Notes: generated by a model not told the origin, from the sequence alone. 64,000 nt of DNA from Bryobacterales bacterium (GCA_027459465.1 DAIDIH010000359.1:1-64000), one strand, 5' to 3'. Positions 32,939 through 42,918 are shown, counted from the stretch's first letter. Numbers and translations are program-made.

Positions 32939-35622
32939 TCGCAGTGTTTCAGCGAAGAATGACATCCTTGGGCCTGGTGGCGCGGAGCGAGTGTAGAACG
33001 TCTTGTGCCCGGGTGAGTTCGACAAGGCCGCGCTTTCGGTCGTGGCGTCGAATCATCGTCGTGGCCGCATGCTGCTCAGCCGTCTACGCCCAACAGCCGA
33101 AAGCCACGGAATTCCTGGCCAGAGCGCTTCATTTTGCGGATCTCTACAACTGGTCTGAAGCCGCCCCGGCCTTCACGCAGGCAGAACAACTGTTCTCTCG
33201 CGCGGGCGACCGGCGCAATGCTCTCTATGCGAAGCTCGGCCGCATACGCTCAAACATCGAACGGGAGCAGCAAGCGCTTCCGACGGTATCTGCGCAGCTA
33301 GCGGAGTCTTTGGATGACGACCCGCTGCTGCAAAACGACAGAGAACTCCGAATGTTCTGCCTCATTGTCAAGGGCGACATCGATACGGAGACCAATACCG
33401 GCGCAATGCGGCGCGATTGGGAGCAAGTACGTGCGTTGGCAGAGGCTCTTGGCGATAGCAAATGGCAATATCGGGCGCTTGCTCAGATCGGAATCGCGGC
33501 GTTTTACGATGCCGATCTGGAAACCGCTCGAAAGGATGTTGGTGCTGCCCTCGCGGCCGCGACGAAGGCCGGTGACGCGGGCGCCCAGATCCGGTTCTTA
33601 ACAATGCTGGCAAATGGTCTGGTACAGGCGAGGCAATACCAGCAGGCCCTCCCCTATATTGAGGGCGCCCTAAAGCTTGCTAAAGCGACGCCGGATTCCG
33701 GCGATCAATTTACTGCCGAAGAAACCTGGACACAGGTTTTGATTGGCCTGCGGCAATTCGATTCTGCTGAACACGTTATTGACCAGATCCTTACCCGGGC
33801 ACGGGAGACTGGCCGAGTCTCTCACGAGGCCGCCGCCCTGAGCCTCGGGGCAGATCTAGCCGACACTCGAAATGAGCGTGAGGTGGCATTGACGAAGCTT
33901 GATCAAGCGATAGAGTTATGCCGTCCGGCGGGTCTCACACGACAACTTAGTGAGTTGCAGGCACGGGCAACCGAAATCTATCGTAAGGATGGTGATCTTC
34001 AAAAGGCGGAGCGCTCTGCTGACTTGGCAGCTTCTTCTACACAGGCAAGCGGGAATATCTGGGCGCTTCCGCAGCGTCTGCAGGCACTCGCTGAAGTCCA
34101 GATCGCTCAGGGCAGATATGCAGAGGCGGACCGCGTGTACGATCGTGCGGAAGCCTTCCTCGACGCCATGATCGGCAATGAGGCAACGGCTATGGAGAAG
34201 ACGGCTGTAATCACGGCCTCAAGCCAAATCTATTCGCAACACTTCGCTTTGGTCGCAGAACATTTCAAAGACCCCCAGAAAGCCTACTCGATCATCGAAC
34301 AGGCCCGCGGGCGCGTCTCAGCTGATTTGCTTCAAGCCGGATTTGTAGCTCCGCCCGGCGCGAAAGGAGCAGAACGTACGCTCTCTCAATTGCGACTGAA
34401 GCTAATGTCGGCGCGATCCACTGATGAAATTCGCAATCTCCGCGATCAGATCTTCATGGAGGAGCAGAGCCGGTGGGTCACGCCTGGCGTGAGTATCCTA
34501 AAGGCTAAATCGCGAGAACAGATCGGACTAGCTCAAGTTCAGCAGGCCCTGCCTGCGGCGGTGACCCTAATCGAATTCGTCGTCGCTGATCCAAGTTCTT
34601 ATTGCCTCGTCATCTCGCGCTCGGGTCCCAGTATTGTCCGCCTAGCCAGCAAGTCACGGATTGAGAGCCTGATTGCAGCTTACCTCAAAGCCATCAAAGC
34701 GAAAGCACCTTCGGCAATGCAAGCGCGCAATCTCTACGATGTATTGCTTGGGCCCGTTCGCGAAGCTCGGCAAAAACAGACGCTTATTATCGTTCGAGAC
34801 GGCCAATTGAACCTGGTACCATTCGACGGTCTAAGAGAGCCTTCGGGCCGGTACGTCGTCGAAGCCCGCACGATCATCTACTCGCCTTCCGCAAGCATCT
34901 TTTACCTCCTGAGCGAACAGAACCAGCAGGCGCCGCGCGCTCCCGATGCGCTTCTGGCTGTCGGCGGAATTCCGTATTCACAGAGTTCCATGACCAAGTC
35001 TGGTCTCACACGCGGGTACGATCCAAGCCGGTTCGTCGACCTTCCCGCTTCTACTGATGAGGTCCGAATCGCACAAGCCGCCTTCCCGAAGGGAGTTACC
35101 CGTCTGTTGTTGGGAGCTTCCGGAACTGAAAGTGCGTTCAAGTCGGCACGGCTGGCCGAGTATCGCGTCATCCATCTCGCAGTCCACGGGTTTGCAGATT
35201 CCGCGTTTCCAGACAGAGCAGCTCTGCTGCTCCTAAGTGACCCAAAAGCCGGCGAAGACGGCTTCCTTCAGGCTTCGGAAATCGTCCATCTGAGGTTGAA
35301 TGCGGACCTCGTGGTCCTCTCGGCGTGCGACACGGCTGTCGGGCCGCTGGAAGGTCAGGAAGGCATCGCAAACTTGTCCAGGGCCTTCCTCCTCGCGGGT
35401 GCCCGCACGGTGGTATCTACTCTGTGGCAGGTTGACGACGACTCGTCGTTGTTCCTCATGAAGCACTTCTATCAGCACCTGTCGTCGACGCAATCAGCGG
35501 CATCCGCCTTAACGGCCGCTAAACGCGATATGTTGCGCATCTTCGGCCAAAAAGCCTTGCCCTACGAATGGGCAGGCGTCATCGTCGAAGGAACGGCCGA
35601 CGGCTCACTATCGGCACGGTAA
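32935..35622 (+). CDS. Exported TPR-CHAT caspase-like protease
   Basis: An 895-residue protein. Residues about 36-55 (WRRIIVVAACCSAVYAQQP) look like a signal peptide or lipobox-like start. Roughly residues 55-430 are TPR-like helical pairs (NWSEAAPAFTQAEQLFSRAG and similar). The C-terminal CHAT domain has VIHLAVHGFAD with the catalytic His and VVLSACDTAVG with the catalytic Cys, followed by GLARAFLLAGARTVV-type sequence here reading ANLSRAFLLAGARTVVSTLW. CHAT proteases cleave partner proteins; in type III-E CRISPR a TPR-CHAT protease cuts a sigma-linked target. The start overlaps the anti-sigma gene (4 nt), so a regulatory cascade is plausible, though the substrate is unknown. Confidence 0.88.
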   Translation: MIAVFQRRMTSLGLVARSECRTSCARVSSTRPRFRSWRRIIVVAACCSAVYAQQPKATEFLARALHFADLYNWSEAAPAFTQAEQLFSRAGDRRNALYAKLGRIRSNIEREQQALPTVSAQLAESLDDDPLLQNDRELRMFCLIVKGDIDTETNTGAMRRDWEQVRALAEALGDSKWQYRALAQIGIAAFYDADLETARKDVGAALAAATKAGDAGAQIRFLTMLANGLVQARQYQQALPYIEGALKLAKATPDSGDQFTAEETWTQVLIGLRQFDSAEHVIDQILTRARETGRVSHEAAALSLGADLADTRNEREVALTKLDQAIELCRPAGLTRQLSELQARATEIYRKDGDLQKAERSADLAASSTQASGNIWALPQRLQALAEVQIAQGRYAEADRVYDRAEAFLDAMIGNEATAMEKTAVITASSQIYSQHFALVAEHFKDPQKAYSIIEQARGRVSADLLQAGFVAPPGAKGAERTLSQLRLKLMSARSTDEIRNLRDQIFMEEQSRWVTPGVSILKAKSREQIGLAQVQQALPAAVTLIEFVVADPSSYCLVISRSGPSIVRLASKSRIESLIAAYLKAIKAKAPSAMQARNLYDVLLGPVREARQKQTLIIVRDGQLNLVPFDGLREPSGRYVVEARTIIYSPSASIFYLLSEQNQQAPRAPDALLAVGGIPYSQSSMTKSGLTRGYDPSRFVDLPASTDEVRIAQAAFPKGVTRLLLGASGTESAFKSARLAEYRVIHLAVHGFADSAFPDRAALLLLSDPKAGEDGFLQASEIVHLRLNADLVVLSACDTAVGPLEGQEGIANLSRAFLLAGARTVVSTLWQVDDDSSLFLMKHFYQHLSSTQSAASALTAAKRDMLRIFGQKALPYEWAGVIVEGTADGSLSAR

Positions 35623-35630
35623 AGGTGATC

Positions 35631-36875
35631 ATGGTCCTCGATCCGAAAAAGCGGCAGCAAATCCTCCGGTCGATAGAGAAGCGCGTGGTGAAGCACCACA
35701 TCAATATCGCCGGGATCGATTACGACGCATGGACAGCGGGAATGGAGGCGCGGACTCCGGAACTGCTTGCAGGCGATCTCCAGTCATTCGAAACCGGGAT
35801 CCGTTCCCTGCTGACGGAGCTTAAAACAAGTCATACTGCGTTCTACCATTCGCTTCCCACCGAACTCCCACCGCAGCACACGATTAATGCAACCCTGCGA
35901 GATGTGTCACTGAACGGTGTGCATAAGTGGATGTTTCTGGACGTCTTTCAAGGTGGGCCTGCGGACATTGCTGAAATTCGGCCCGGTGACATTCTGGAAA
36001 CCGTAGACGACGCAGCTTGCCTCCCGCCTCTGGCGCCACAGTTCACCGTTGGCCATTCTAATACCTTGACCATTTCCAAACGCGGTGGCGCCTATATAGA
36101 ACGGGTCGTCGTTAATGTGCCCCACCGAAAGGGGACGAAGCAGCGGCCTCCGATGGTAGAACCGAAGAGTCCGGTTCACGCCATGATCGGGCCGAATATC
36201 GGGCTGCTCACAGTCCCATACTTTCCGGGTGCCGCTGGACTGGGTTTTTCGAACGCGCTGGATGGTGCAGTCCATGACCTTAAGCAGCAAGGCTGTGGCC
36301 GCCTCATTCTCGACCTTCGCGGGAATATCGGCGGGAGCTTGGGATTCGCTCGACTCGCCAGCTATATGTGCTCCGGCGAGATTGCGATCGGACACAGTCT
36401 CACGCCGCACCGTCTCCGATCTGGGTACTCTCTTCAGGACCTTCCCGCCGTGCCAATGCCTCGCACCAAGCTCGGACTCGTATTCACGTTGGCCCGCTTC
36501 GCGTTTCGCGACAAATCCGTAATCCTCCTTACCCAGGGCCTTGGCAGCCAGCCGTTCCACAACAGAATCGTCGTGATCGTCAACGAATGGACGAACAGCG
36601 CGGCCGAGATGGTGGCGGCGTTCGCCGGCGAAAATCGATTAGCAACCATTGTCGGCAACAGAACACGCGGCAACGTCCTCGGGGCCTCAAACTTTCAAGT
36701 TGGTTGCGGATATTGGCTGCGTCTCCCGGTGTTTGGCTGGAATACTTCGAAAGGTCGAAGTCTCGAGGGCTATGGCGTCGCCCCCGATGTGGCGGTCGAT
36801 GTCTCGCCAGACGGTCTGGCCGCCGGGCAAGACGATCAACTGGCCAGAGCTATTGAGATCGTCAATGGCTTGTAG
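35631..36875 (+). CDS. S41-family (C-terminal-processing-like) protease with PDZ domain
   Basis: A 414-residue protein starting at the Met at 35631, 8 nt after the CHAT stop. It has a helical N-terminus, a PDZ-like middle (MFLDVFQGGPADIAEIRPGD), then the S41 core: RLILDLRGNIGGS, VNEWTNSAAEMVAAF with the nucleophile Ser, and IVGNRTRGNVLG. In CtpA/Tsp the catalytic Lys lies 25 residues after the Ser; at that spacing this protein has Asn (R-G-N). Related S41 branches use other residues, so activity is uncertain. No signal peptide is seen, so it appears cytoplasmic. It ends the sigma/anti-sigma/CHAT operon. Confidence 0.85.
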   Translation: MVLDPKKRQQILRSIEKRVVKHHINIAGIDYDAWTAGMEARTPELLAGDLQSFETGIRSLLTELKTSHTAFYHSLPTELPPQHTINATLRDVSLNGVHKWMFLDVFQGGPADIAEIRPGDILETVDDAACLPPLAPQFTVGHSNTLTISKRGGAYIERVVVNVPHRKGTKQRPPMVEPKSPVHAMIGPNIGLLTVPYFPGAAGLGFSNALDGAVHDLKQQGCGRLILDLRGNIGGSLGFARLASYMCSGEIAIGHSLTPHRLRSGYSLQDLPAVPMPRTKLGLVFTLARFAFRDKSVILLTQGLGSQPFHNRIVVIVNEWTNSAAEMVAAFAGENRLATIVGNRTRGNVLGASNFQVGCGYWLRLPVFGWNTSKGRSLEGYGVAPDVAVDVSPDGLAAGQDDQLARAIEIVNGL

Positions 36876-36970
36876 CCCCGGCCACGGAGCAGGCCGGCCT
36901 GAATCTGCTCTCTACGAGAACCCAGCGGGCCATCCGGCAACCCTCGCATGGTTGGTGACTGGGGCCGTGC

Positions 36971-37615
36971 TCAGCGCAGCCGAATATGGTTCCCTTTAAT
37001 CAGCGAAGCACCCTCAATTACTTCGCCGCGCGCGAGTGCATCGGACAGGATCCCCCGCTGCAGGTCCTTCTGCACAGACCTCCCATCGCAATTCATCAGC
37101 CGGTTTCGCAATGGTCCTTCCGGCAGCGCCTCCAATACCTCGGTCCATTCCGGCCATGTGATGTCAATCCTCGCTCTATAGAAGCTGTCTGGTATCCGGG
37201 TCGTTTGCTGGAGGACAAGTGAGGGAACGCTGTTCGCCTGCAGGCTGATGGTGTTGCGCTCGCCCCGCAATTTCGCCACCTTCCGGGTGAGCATCAACCA
37301 GACAAGCATGCTCTTCAGACGCTTTTCACGATTCTCTGCTGCCTTGGAACGTGCCTGAAACCTTTCCGCCTCACGCTGCGCGATCTCCGCTTCGGCCCTC
37401 TGTGCTTTGAGGAAGTCAGCGATTCGATCAACCTTGTACCCAAACGCTTCGGCGTAAGCCGACAGCGCCTCCTTTACCGAGTCCGAAACGTCGCCGTTGT
37501 CGGCCTCAACATCTTCCTCAGCCGCATCAACCAGGGCCGCAAGCGATTCATCGATTTCGAAAATGCTAAGGTCCTTCGCCAACTCAGTGGCGACCGTCTT
37601 CAGTGCCGTGCTCAT
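36971..37615 (-). CDS. Siphovirus Gp157-like protein
   Basis: A 214-residue protein with a long charged coiled coil in the first 110 residues (QRAEAEIAQREAERFQARSK) and a C-terminal half reading LQANSVPSLVLQ, IPDSFYRARI and SLIKGNHIRLR. This pattern matches the Gp157 family (pfam Sipho_Gp157) of temperate-phage proteins, linked to phage resistance in Streptococcus. The start at 37615 overlaps the stop of the OB-HD gene (ATGA), and a GGAGGT site precedes it. It is probably the last gene of a replication/processing operon. Confidence 0.82.
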   Translation of the reverse strand: MSTALKTVATELAKDLSIFEIDESLAALVDAAEEDVEADNGDVSDSVKEALSAYAEAFGYKVDRIADFLKAQRAEAEIAQREAERFQARSKAAENREKRLKSMLVWLMLTRKVAKLRGERNTISLQANSVPSLVLQQTTRIPDSFYRARIDITWPEWTEVLEALPEGPLRNRLMNCDGRSVQKDLQRGILSDALARGEVIEGASLIKGNHIRLR

Positions 37616-38616
37616 GCTGCTATACCTCCATCGCGCTCGTTGGGCTGGTCCACTGGGGCGCAAGCGAAGCCCCGGAACAACTGCCGCTCGAGCGAAGGGA
37701 TGTACGGAGTGAATTGGTCCCCGCACGGGCAGGAATCGATCAGATGAAACACTTGCTCCATTCGCGCGTCCAGCAGGTCCAGTAGAGAAAGTGCGAATGC
37801 CTCGGGCAGCATTGGCCTCCGCAGGGCTCCTTTGTCCAGATCGCCGTGGTGACTCACGATCAGGTGCTGCAAGATCGTTTTCAGTTCGACTGGAAACTCA
37901 GGCATCCGAGAACTGTGTCGCTCCAGGATTTCGAGCCCCAGGGTGACGTGTTCGATCAACTGTCCGCGGGTGGTGTATGCGAAGCGAACGCCCGCCGGAG
38001 CAAGCGTTTCCACTTTGCCCAAGTCGTGGAGTATGGCGCCGGCGACCAGAAGGTCGCGGTTCAAACGCGGATAATGCGCGCACAGCGCCACTGAGAGGTT
38101 GCAGAGTGACAGGATGTGCTCGATCAGGCCACCGCGAAACGCATGATGAATCTTCAGCGCCGCTGGGGTGGACTTGACAGCAGCGGCGATGACCGGATCG
38201 GCGATGATGTTTTCCAGGAGTTGTCGTAGAGGCTCGATTTGCACCAGGGCAACGAAACCCTGCAGTTCTCCGAGCATCTCCTCCGGATCGCGGCTCGATG
38301 ACGCGTAGAAATCGGCCGGGGCATACTCGTGCGGACCGCACCGTCGAATTCGGCTGACGATGAGTTGCGGCTTCTCGTTATACACCTCGACTATGCCCCG
38401 AACCTTAACGATGTCGTCGCAGTCGAACGCTTGCGAAACTTGTTCCGGGTTGTCCCAGACCTTTGCATCGATCTCGCCCGTGCGGTCCGCGAAGCGCAAG
38501 GCGAGAAACGAACCGCCATTCCGCTTCGGCCGCAGTTCCTTTTCAAGGACAACAGCCAGAAGCGTCGTCTCGCCTTGCGGGGGCAGTTCATTGATGAATC
38601 GACCCTTGCTTTCCAT
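37612..38616 (-). CDS. OB-fold plus HD-domain nuclease (YhaM-like)
   Basis: A 334-residue protein. Residues 1-100 form an OB-fold nucleic-acid-binding domain (FLALRFADRTGEIDAKVWDN, VKVRGIVEVYN). The second half is an HD phosphohydrolase: HAFRGGLIEHILSLCNL, LVAGAILHDLGKVE (HD pair) and VSHHGDLDKGA. The order and size match YhaM-type 3'-5' exonucleases. A good AAAGGAG site precedes the ATG at 38616. It lies between the helicase and Gp157 genes in one transcript and probably trims DNA or RNA ends during element replication. Confidence 0.88.
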   Translation of the reverse strand: MESKGRFINELPPQGETTLLAVVLEKELRPKRNGGSFLALRFADRTGEIDAKVWDNPEQVSQAFDCDDIVKVRGIVEVYNEKPQLIVSRIRRCGPHEYAPADFYASSSRDPEEMLGELQGFVALVQIEPLRQLLENIIADPVIAAAVKSTPAALKIHHAFRGGLIEHILSLCNLSVALCAHYPRLNRDLLVAGAILHDLGKVETLAPAGVRFAYTTRGQLIEHVTLGLEILERHSSRMPEFPVELKTILQHLIVSHHGDLDKGALRRPMLPEAFALSLLDLLDARMEQVFHLIDSCPCGDQFTPYIPSLERQLFRGFACAPVDQPNERDGGIAA

Positions 38617-38689
38617 TGCGGCTCCTTTCGAAGTTGGCTCTCTTGGCGCCATTCGGCCAGGTTTTGCGAATATCCGTGTTGTTGCGGGT

Positions 38690-41068
38690 TCAGAACGCCA
38701 ACGAGAGTTGCGCGTCCGCGTCGTTACGAGGTCTTCGTGCGGCCTTTGTCCGCGGCAATGCCAACTCAATGAGCGCGGCCACGCGGCCGGCGGGCTCGGG
38801 CGATCCCGGCGGTTCTTCCGATGAAGTGGGGTGTTCCGCATGCTCCTCCGAGACCACTACCGGGGAACGCTGCACTTCCAGAAGACGAGTATGCTCGCGC
38901 TGAACCTCGCGCCAGCAGGCGTCAGCTTTTTCACCGACGCCCTTCTGCGTCACGAGCTCGCGAGCCATCGCGGTCAGCATGTCATCGTCGTCGTCCAGGG
39001 CCTGCAGGCCGTGATTGGCGAACTTCCCCTCCATCGCCAGCGATACCAGCAGCTTCTTCCCCATCAGTCGAAGGCAGTTCTCCTGCATCGTGCCCGCATA
39101 GGCCATGTACTTCACGCGTACCGGCTGCTTCTGGCCAATCCGCCAACTCCGGCGGCTCGCCTGTCTTAAAACATAAATCGAGTAGCCGGATTCATAGAAC
39201 AGCAGCGTCGGAAATTGGAGCAAATCAAGACCCGTGGCCACCAAGCGCGGGTGGGAAATGCAAACCTGCATTCCAGCCCTCAACTGCCGTTCGTACCAAG
39301 CTTCCCGTGCTTCCGGCGGGATCGCCGTGGTCAGGACTTCGACGCGAATGCCCTCGCGGCTCAAGATGGTCTTTAGTCGTTGGGTGACATCCCGTTTCTG
39401 GGTGTATACCGCATAAACCTGGCAGCGCCTGCCCTGGCTGAGTTCAGCTTTTATTTCCTCGACCAGACGCCGCTCCTTCGGATACAGCAAATCCTCCGGA
39501 AGGTCCGGCGGGTCTGAAATCACGAAGCGTTCGCGCTCGCCGCTCTCGGGATCGGTAGCGTACCCGTACAGGGTGCCAAGATGAAACGGTCGATCCGGGT
39601 AGAGCATCAGAGCGTTCAGCCCGGTGCTTACCACCGACTGGTTACCACGGTGCTGCTCCAGCGCAGCCTTGATATCCTCCTCGAGGTCCTTATACGCGGC
39701 GCCAAGAGTGGCGTCCATCTCCACGGTGAGCACTTCCTCTTCGTAGGACGGCAATGCGTCGGAGATGTCCTCCAGCGACACGAACGCACCGAGTTCCATA
39801 AGGAAGCGACCGAACAAAAGCGGAGAAGCGCCTGGCCGACGGCGGACCCGGGTCGTCACCTTCGGCTTGTCCGAACATGCGTTGTCAGCAGGAGTGATTG
39901 TCGTGACCTTCTCCAGAACGCCGTAGCTCTCCGAAAACGCCCGCATGCCGGCATCGCCGTAGGCGAACCCTTCCTCCAGCATTTTTCTCGGGTTGAGCCG
40001 GAACAGAATGTTGTACAGTTCGTCGGCATAGCCCCCGTTCAGGGTTCCGGTCAGAATTACAGTACGCCGAGCACATGAGGCGATCGTTCCCAAAGCCGCT
40101 CCTTGAGCGGTGTCGCCTTTCAATTCGTGCACCTCGTCAGCTACGCCGTAATCGAAGAAGCCTTTGAGATGTCGCGCGACGAAGTCCATTGGAGCGCAAC
40201 GGCGCACTTTCGCGCCATCGGCTTGCCACAGCGCACTGAACAGCGCCCGCCGGGCCTTGGACGGATTCGTTTGCTCGTCTGGTAACACGAGTTCGCTATA
40301 CTTCGCCTTGCGAAAGTCCGCACGACGCAACTGGTCGTCCTGGGTCAGTATCGGCCGACCGGTATCAGGATTCACGACCGCGCCGTTGAACGGTCCGGCA
40401 TGCGGCGTCCCGTAGGCATGTCGCCAGTAGTACGACAGCTTCGCGATCTCTCGTGACACCACGAAAATCGCCGGGCAATCGCACAGTTTCGCCCACCGCT
40501 CACGCGCAGACTTCGCGCCCTTGCGAAGCCGCAACTCGCTTAGCGTCGTCTGCATTCCTTCCCGAACGATCCGGCCATTGCGGAGCCGGACTTCGTTCAC
40601 GCCGGTGTGTCCATTCGACCCGACTCCGTTTCGAACGCCGTCAATCAAGAAGACTCGCACCCGTGGCAGCGTCAATAGGCACTCTCGGCACCACTTCATG
40701 GTCAATTGCGGCGGCACCATGACGAGCGCCGTAAAAGGACGTCCCTTAGCATGTACGTGCATCGCGCCGAGGGAGATCAGAGTCTTTCCCGTTCCACATT
40801 CGGCTATCGCGCCCGCAGAGGTTGCCACGTCCCAGCGCCTAGCGATACCAGCAATAGCCAACGATTGTGCCGGATACGGCGTTCGCCGTAAGCGTCTCAA
40901 TTCGGCTGGTAACGGAGAACCAGGTTCATGCAAAGGTGGAAACTGCTTGAGGATTCGATCTTCGAGCGACGGTGCGAACTGGCGCAAGTACGTTGCGATA
41001 TCTTTCGGGATGGTTCCCACAACTCCTCCTATGGAGAGAAGCGGACTGTGAGGGCTTCCGGAGAACAC
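38690..41068 (-). CDS. SNF2-like DEAD/DEAH helicase of the mobile element
   Basis: A 792-residue helicase. Motif I is AECGTGKTLISLGA (about residue 90), motif II YGVADEVHELKG, motif III VILTGTLNGG. The second lobe has RCQVYAVYTQKRD and ATGLDLLQFPTLLFYE, and motif VI QASRRSWRIGQKQPVRV, an SNF2 hallmark. The extreme C-terminus is acidic and Pro-rich. The start is uncertain: the frame opens at 41068, and a GGAGGA box overlaps a GTG near 41025. Homologues lie next to DUF6094 methylases on integrative elements and megaplasmids, matching the order here. It probably remodels DNA during replication or repair. Confidence 0.87.
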   Translation of the reverse strand: MFSGSPHSPLLSIGGVVGTIPKDIATYLRQFAPSLEDRILKQFPPLHEPGSPLPAELRRLRRTPYPAQSLAIAGIARRWDVATSAGAIAECGTGKTLISLGAMHVHAKGRPFTALVMVPPQLTMKWCRECLLTLPRVRVFLIDGVRNGVGSNGHTGVNEVRLRNGRIVREGMQTTLSELRLRKGAKSARERWAKLCDCPAIFVVSREIAKLSYYWRHAYGTPHAGPFNGAVVNPDTGRPILTQDDQLRRADFRKAKYSELVLPDEQTNPSKARRALFSALWQADGAKVRRCAPMDFVARHLKGFFDYGVADEVHELKGDTAQGAALGTIASCARRTVILTGTLNGGYADELYNILFRLNPRKMLEEGFAYGDAGMRAFSESYGVLEKVTTITPADNACSDKPKVTTRVRRRPGASPLLFGRFLMELGAFVSLEDISDALPSYEEEVLTVEMDATLGAAYKDLEEDIKAALEQHRGNQSVVSTGLNALMLYPDRPFHLGTLYGYATDPESGERERFVISDPPDLPEDLLYPKERRLVEEIKAELSQGRRCQVYAVYTQKRDVTQRLKTILSREGIRVEVLTTAIPPEAREAWYERQLRAGMQVCISHPRLVATGLDLLQFPTLLFYESGYSIYVLRQASRRSWRIGQKQPVRVKYMAYAGTMQENCLRLMGKKLLVSLAMEGKFANHGLQALDDDDDMLTAMARELVTQKGVGEKADACWREVQREHTRLLEVQRSPVVVSEEHAEHPTSSEEPPGSPEPAGRVAALIELALPRTKAARRPRNDADAQLSLAF

Positions 41069-41221
41069 GAGGGACCGTTAGCAGACTGAGCAACTCCAGA
41101 GATCCTATTGGAGGGCGCCGGGGCGCGAGAACCTGAGGAAGACTACGTTCAGCGGTTATCTGAACGATCTGGAGTATACAATCAGGGCGCGGTCTCGTTG
41201 GTGCCCGGTTCGAGTTCAGCG

Positions 41222-41875
41222 CTAGAAACTCGCCGGGACCTGCCATACAGATGACCGGTCATCGGGCGGAATACTGATCTGACCGCGCTTCAGCGCGTGG
41301 CCAATCCAGCCCAGGAACCGCTTTTTGGTTCCTTTAACGAGCACCGGCCTGCACCCGAGTCCCAGCAGGGGCTCGATCGCATCATGCCTCTGCAATTCGT
41401 GGCTGAACCATTCGCTCCATTCTGGCAAGACCGGTAATCCGAAGCGTGCAGCCAGCCTGTACAACAGAAAAGCAGGGTCGCCGTTGCACAAGACGGTCCG
41501 TCGTGCGGTCGGATTGCCTCCGGCGCGCGTTCGTGATAGATCTTCGGAAACTGCCACGAGATGCCGCACGGGGCGCCGACGTCCAGGAACACTGATCGAA
41601 CCCCGGAAAACGTCGGCGTCCTTGCCGATGCTAACCATGATCCGGTTCAATCCCGGACCACTCGCATAGAAGCGAGCCTCGTCCGAGATTGCCGCCGCAA
41701 TCGCGCCGATCTCCTGGTCGTTGCCGATGACGGAAAGCAAATGGCAGCGTGCGCTGCGCCCGTCCGACTCGTCTTCGGCGATGAACCGATCCATCCGCAC
41801 CGACACGTCGATCGTTGTGTCGCGCAGCACCTTAGTGAACTGCAGATTGCCGATGCGAAGATGCGCGTTCTTCAT
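41222..41875 (-). CDS. Hypothetical protein between methylase and helicase
   Basis: A 217-residue soluble protein starting at the Met at 41875, with a 4-nt overlap with the methylase stop (ATGA). It has a beta-rich N-terminal half (TTIDVSVRMDRFIAEDE, ISDEARFYASGPG) and a basic C-terminal half (FGLPVLPEWSEWF, LVKGTKKRFLGWIGHAL). No known domain is recognised. Translational coupling with a DUF6094 methylase suggests a shared mobile-element role; otherwise nothing can be said. Confidence 0.7.
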   Translation of the reverse strand: MKNAHLRIGNLQFTKVLRDTTIDVSVRMDRFIAEDESDGRSARCHLLSVIGNDQEIGAIAAAISDEARFYASGPGLNRIMVSIGKDADVFRGSISVPGRRRPVRHLVAVSEDLSRTRAGGNPTARRTVLCNGDPAFLLYRLAARFGLPVLPEWSEWFSHELQRHDAIEPLLGLGCRPVLVKGTKKRFLGWIGHALKRGQISIPPDDRSSVWQVPASF

Positions 41876-42918
41876 GGCTGTCTGTTGCCTTCCTGAAGAA
41901 TTGCCGTTGCCCCGTCGGCATAGACCACGGTCAGACACTGCGTAAAGCGCTCACGCTCGCGAATCGTGGTGACCTCGTTTTCGTCAGTCTCTTCAAATCG
42001 GTCCGTTACCTTGACGCACTCCCAGAGCGCCACGTGCCGATCTGGTCCTTCGCCGAAAATTCCGTTGAGCAGACCACTGGTCGTTAAGAGGCCAACCTGG
42101 CCGCCATGGAGTGGCGTCAGTGGCCGTCCGGTTGCCCGAATCTCAGGTGCAAACAAAATTCGCCCTGCCTGGCGATAAGCTGCCGAGGCCGGGAGCAGGT
42201 CCTCCAACGTATCCAGCGGAAGGCCGCGGTAGATGAGTTGTGCCGGCCCGCTGGGCGGTACCTGGAATTGCCGATCAGGATGATCGGGCAACACGGGGAG
42301 TTCGCTATAATTGCGCCCCAATGCCGTCAGCTTTGCCTTGGCGCGCTGAACCTCCCATTCCTTCAACTGTTCGCGCTCCTTCCGCGTGCGCCGCACTCCG
42401 AACAGCACGATCTGGTTATACCGAACTGCCTCCGGCTCACTCAGGCGATAGACCGCCTTGTCTCGAAAATGGACGCTTAGAACGTCGCAGCACTCGCTGA
42501 GGCGGCTGCCTGGGATCACGAGGACCAACACCCCCGTTTGCTTCAACCATCGGTAGGTGTGCTCAAGGAAGAGACGTTCCATTCTGGCGTTGCGGCCCTC
42601 GGAAATTTCATGGTCATATGGCGGATTCAAGAAAAGAGCCGAGAATGACTCGACAGCGCAATGAACGTCGAAGCAGTTGCCGTGGATGACCTGGTCGACC
42701 GTTTTCCTGGCCTCTTCTGCGCGGTAGGCATCCAGTTCTATCGCGCACCTCGCCGACGGTGCTCCGGCGGTAAGGTGGGCCAGCGCAGCGCCCGTGCCCG
42801 CACAGGGGTCCAGGACGCTTGCTGTTTCCTGTCCAAACGCCAGGAAGCGCCGAATACGATCGGCTTCTTCACTTGAGAGGGGAAAATAACCGAGCTTCTG
42901 CCTTGCGATTGAGCGCAC
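41872..42918 (-). CDS. DUF6094-type DNA/RNA methyltransferase
   Basis: A 348-residue class I SAM-dependent methyltransferase. VLDPCAGTGAALAHL (motif I, about residue 38) and ALFLNPPYDHE (motif IV, about 98) define an amino-methyltransferase (N6-adenine or N4-cytosine type). A C-terminal half (HGGQVGLLTTSGLLNGIFG) matches the DUF6094 pattern. Orphan methylases of this family sit on plasmids and integrative elements next to an SNF2-like helicase. It may shield the element from restriction. Confidence 0.85.
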   Translation of the reverse strand: MRSIARQKLGYFPLSSEEADRIRRFLAFGQETASVLDPCAGTGAALAHLTAGAPSARCAIELDAYRAEEARKTVDQVIHGNCFDVHCAVESFSALFLNPPYDHEISEGRNARMERLFLEHTYRWLKQTGVLVLVIPGSRLSECCDVLSVHFRDKAVYRLSEPEAVRYNQIVLFGVRRTRKEREQLKEWEVQRAKAKLTALGRNYSELPVLPDHPDRQFQVPPSGPAQLIYRGLPLDTLEDLLPASAAYRQAGRILFAPEIRATGRPLTPLHGGQVGLLTTSGLLNGIFGEGPDRHVALWECVKVTDRFEETDENEVTTIRERERFTQCLTVVYADGATAILQEGNRQP

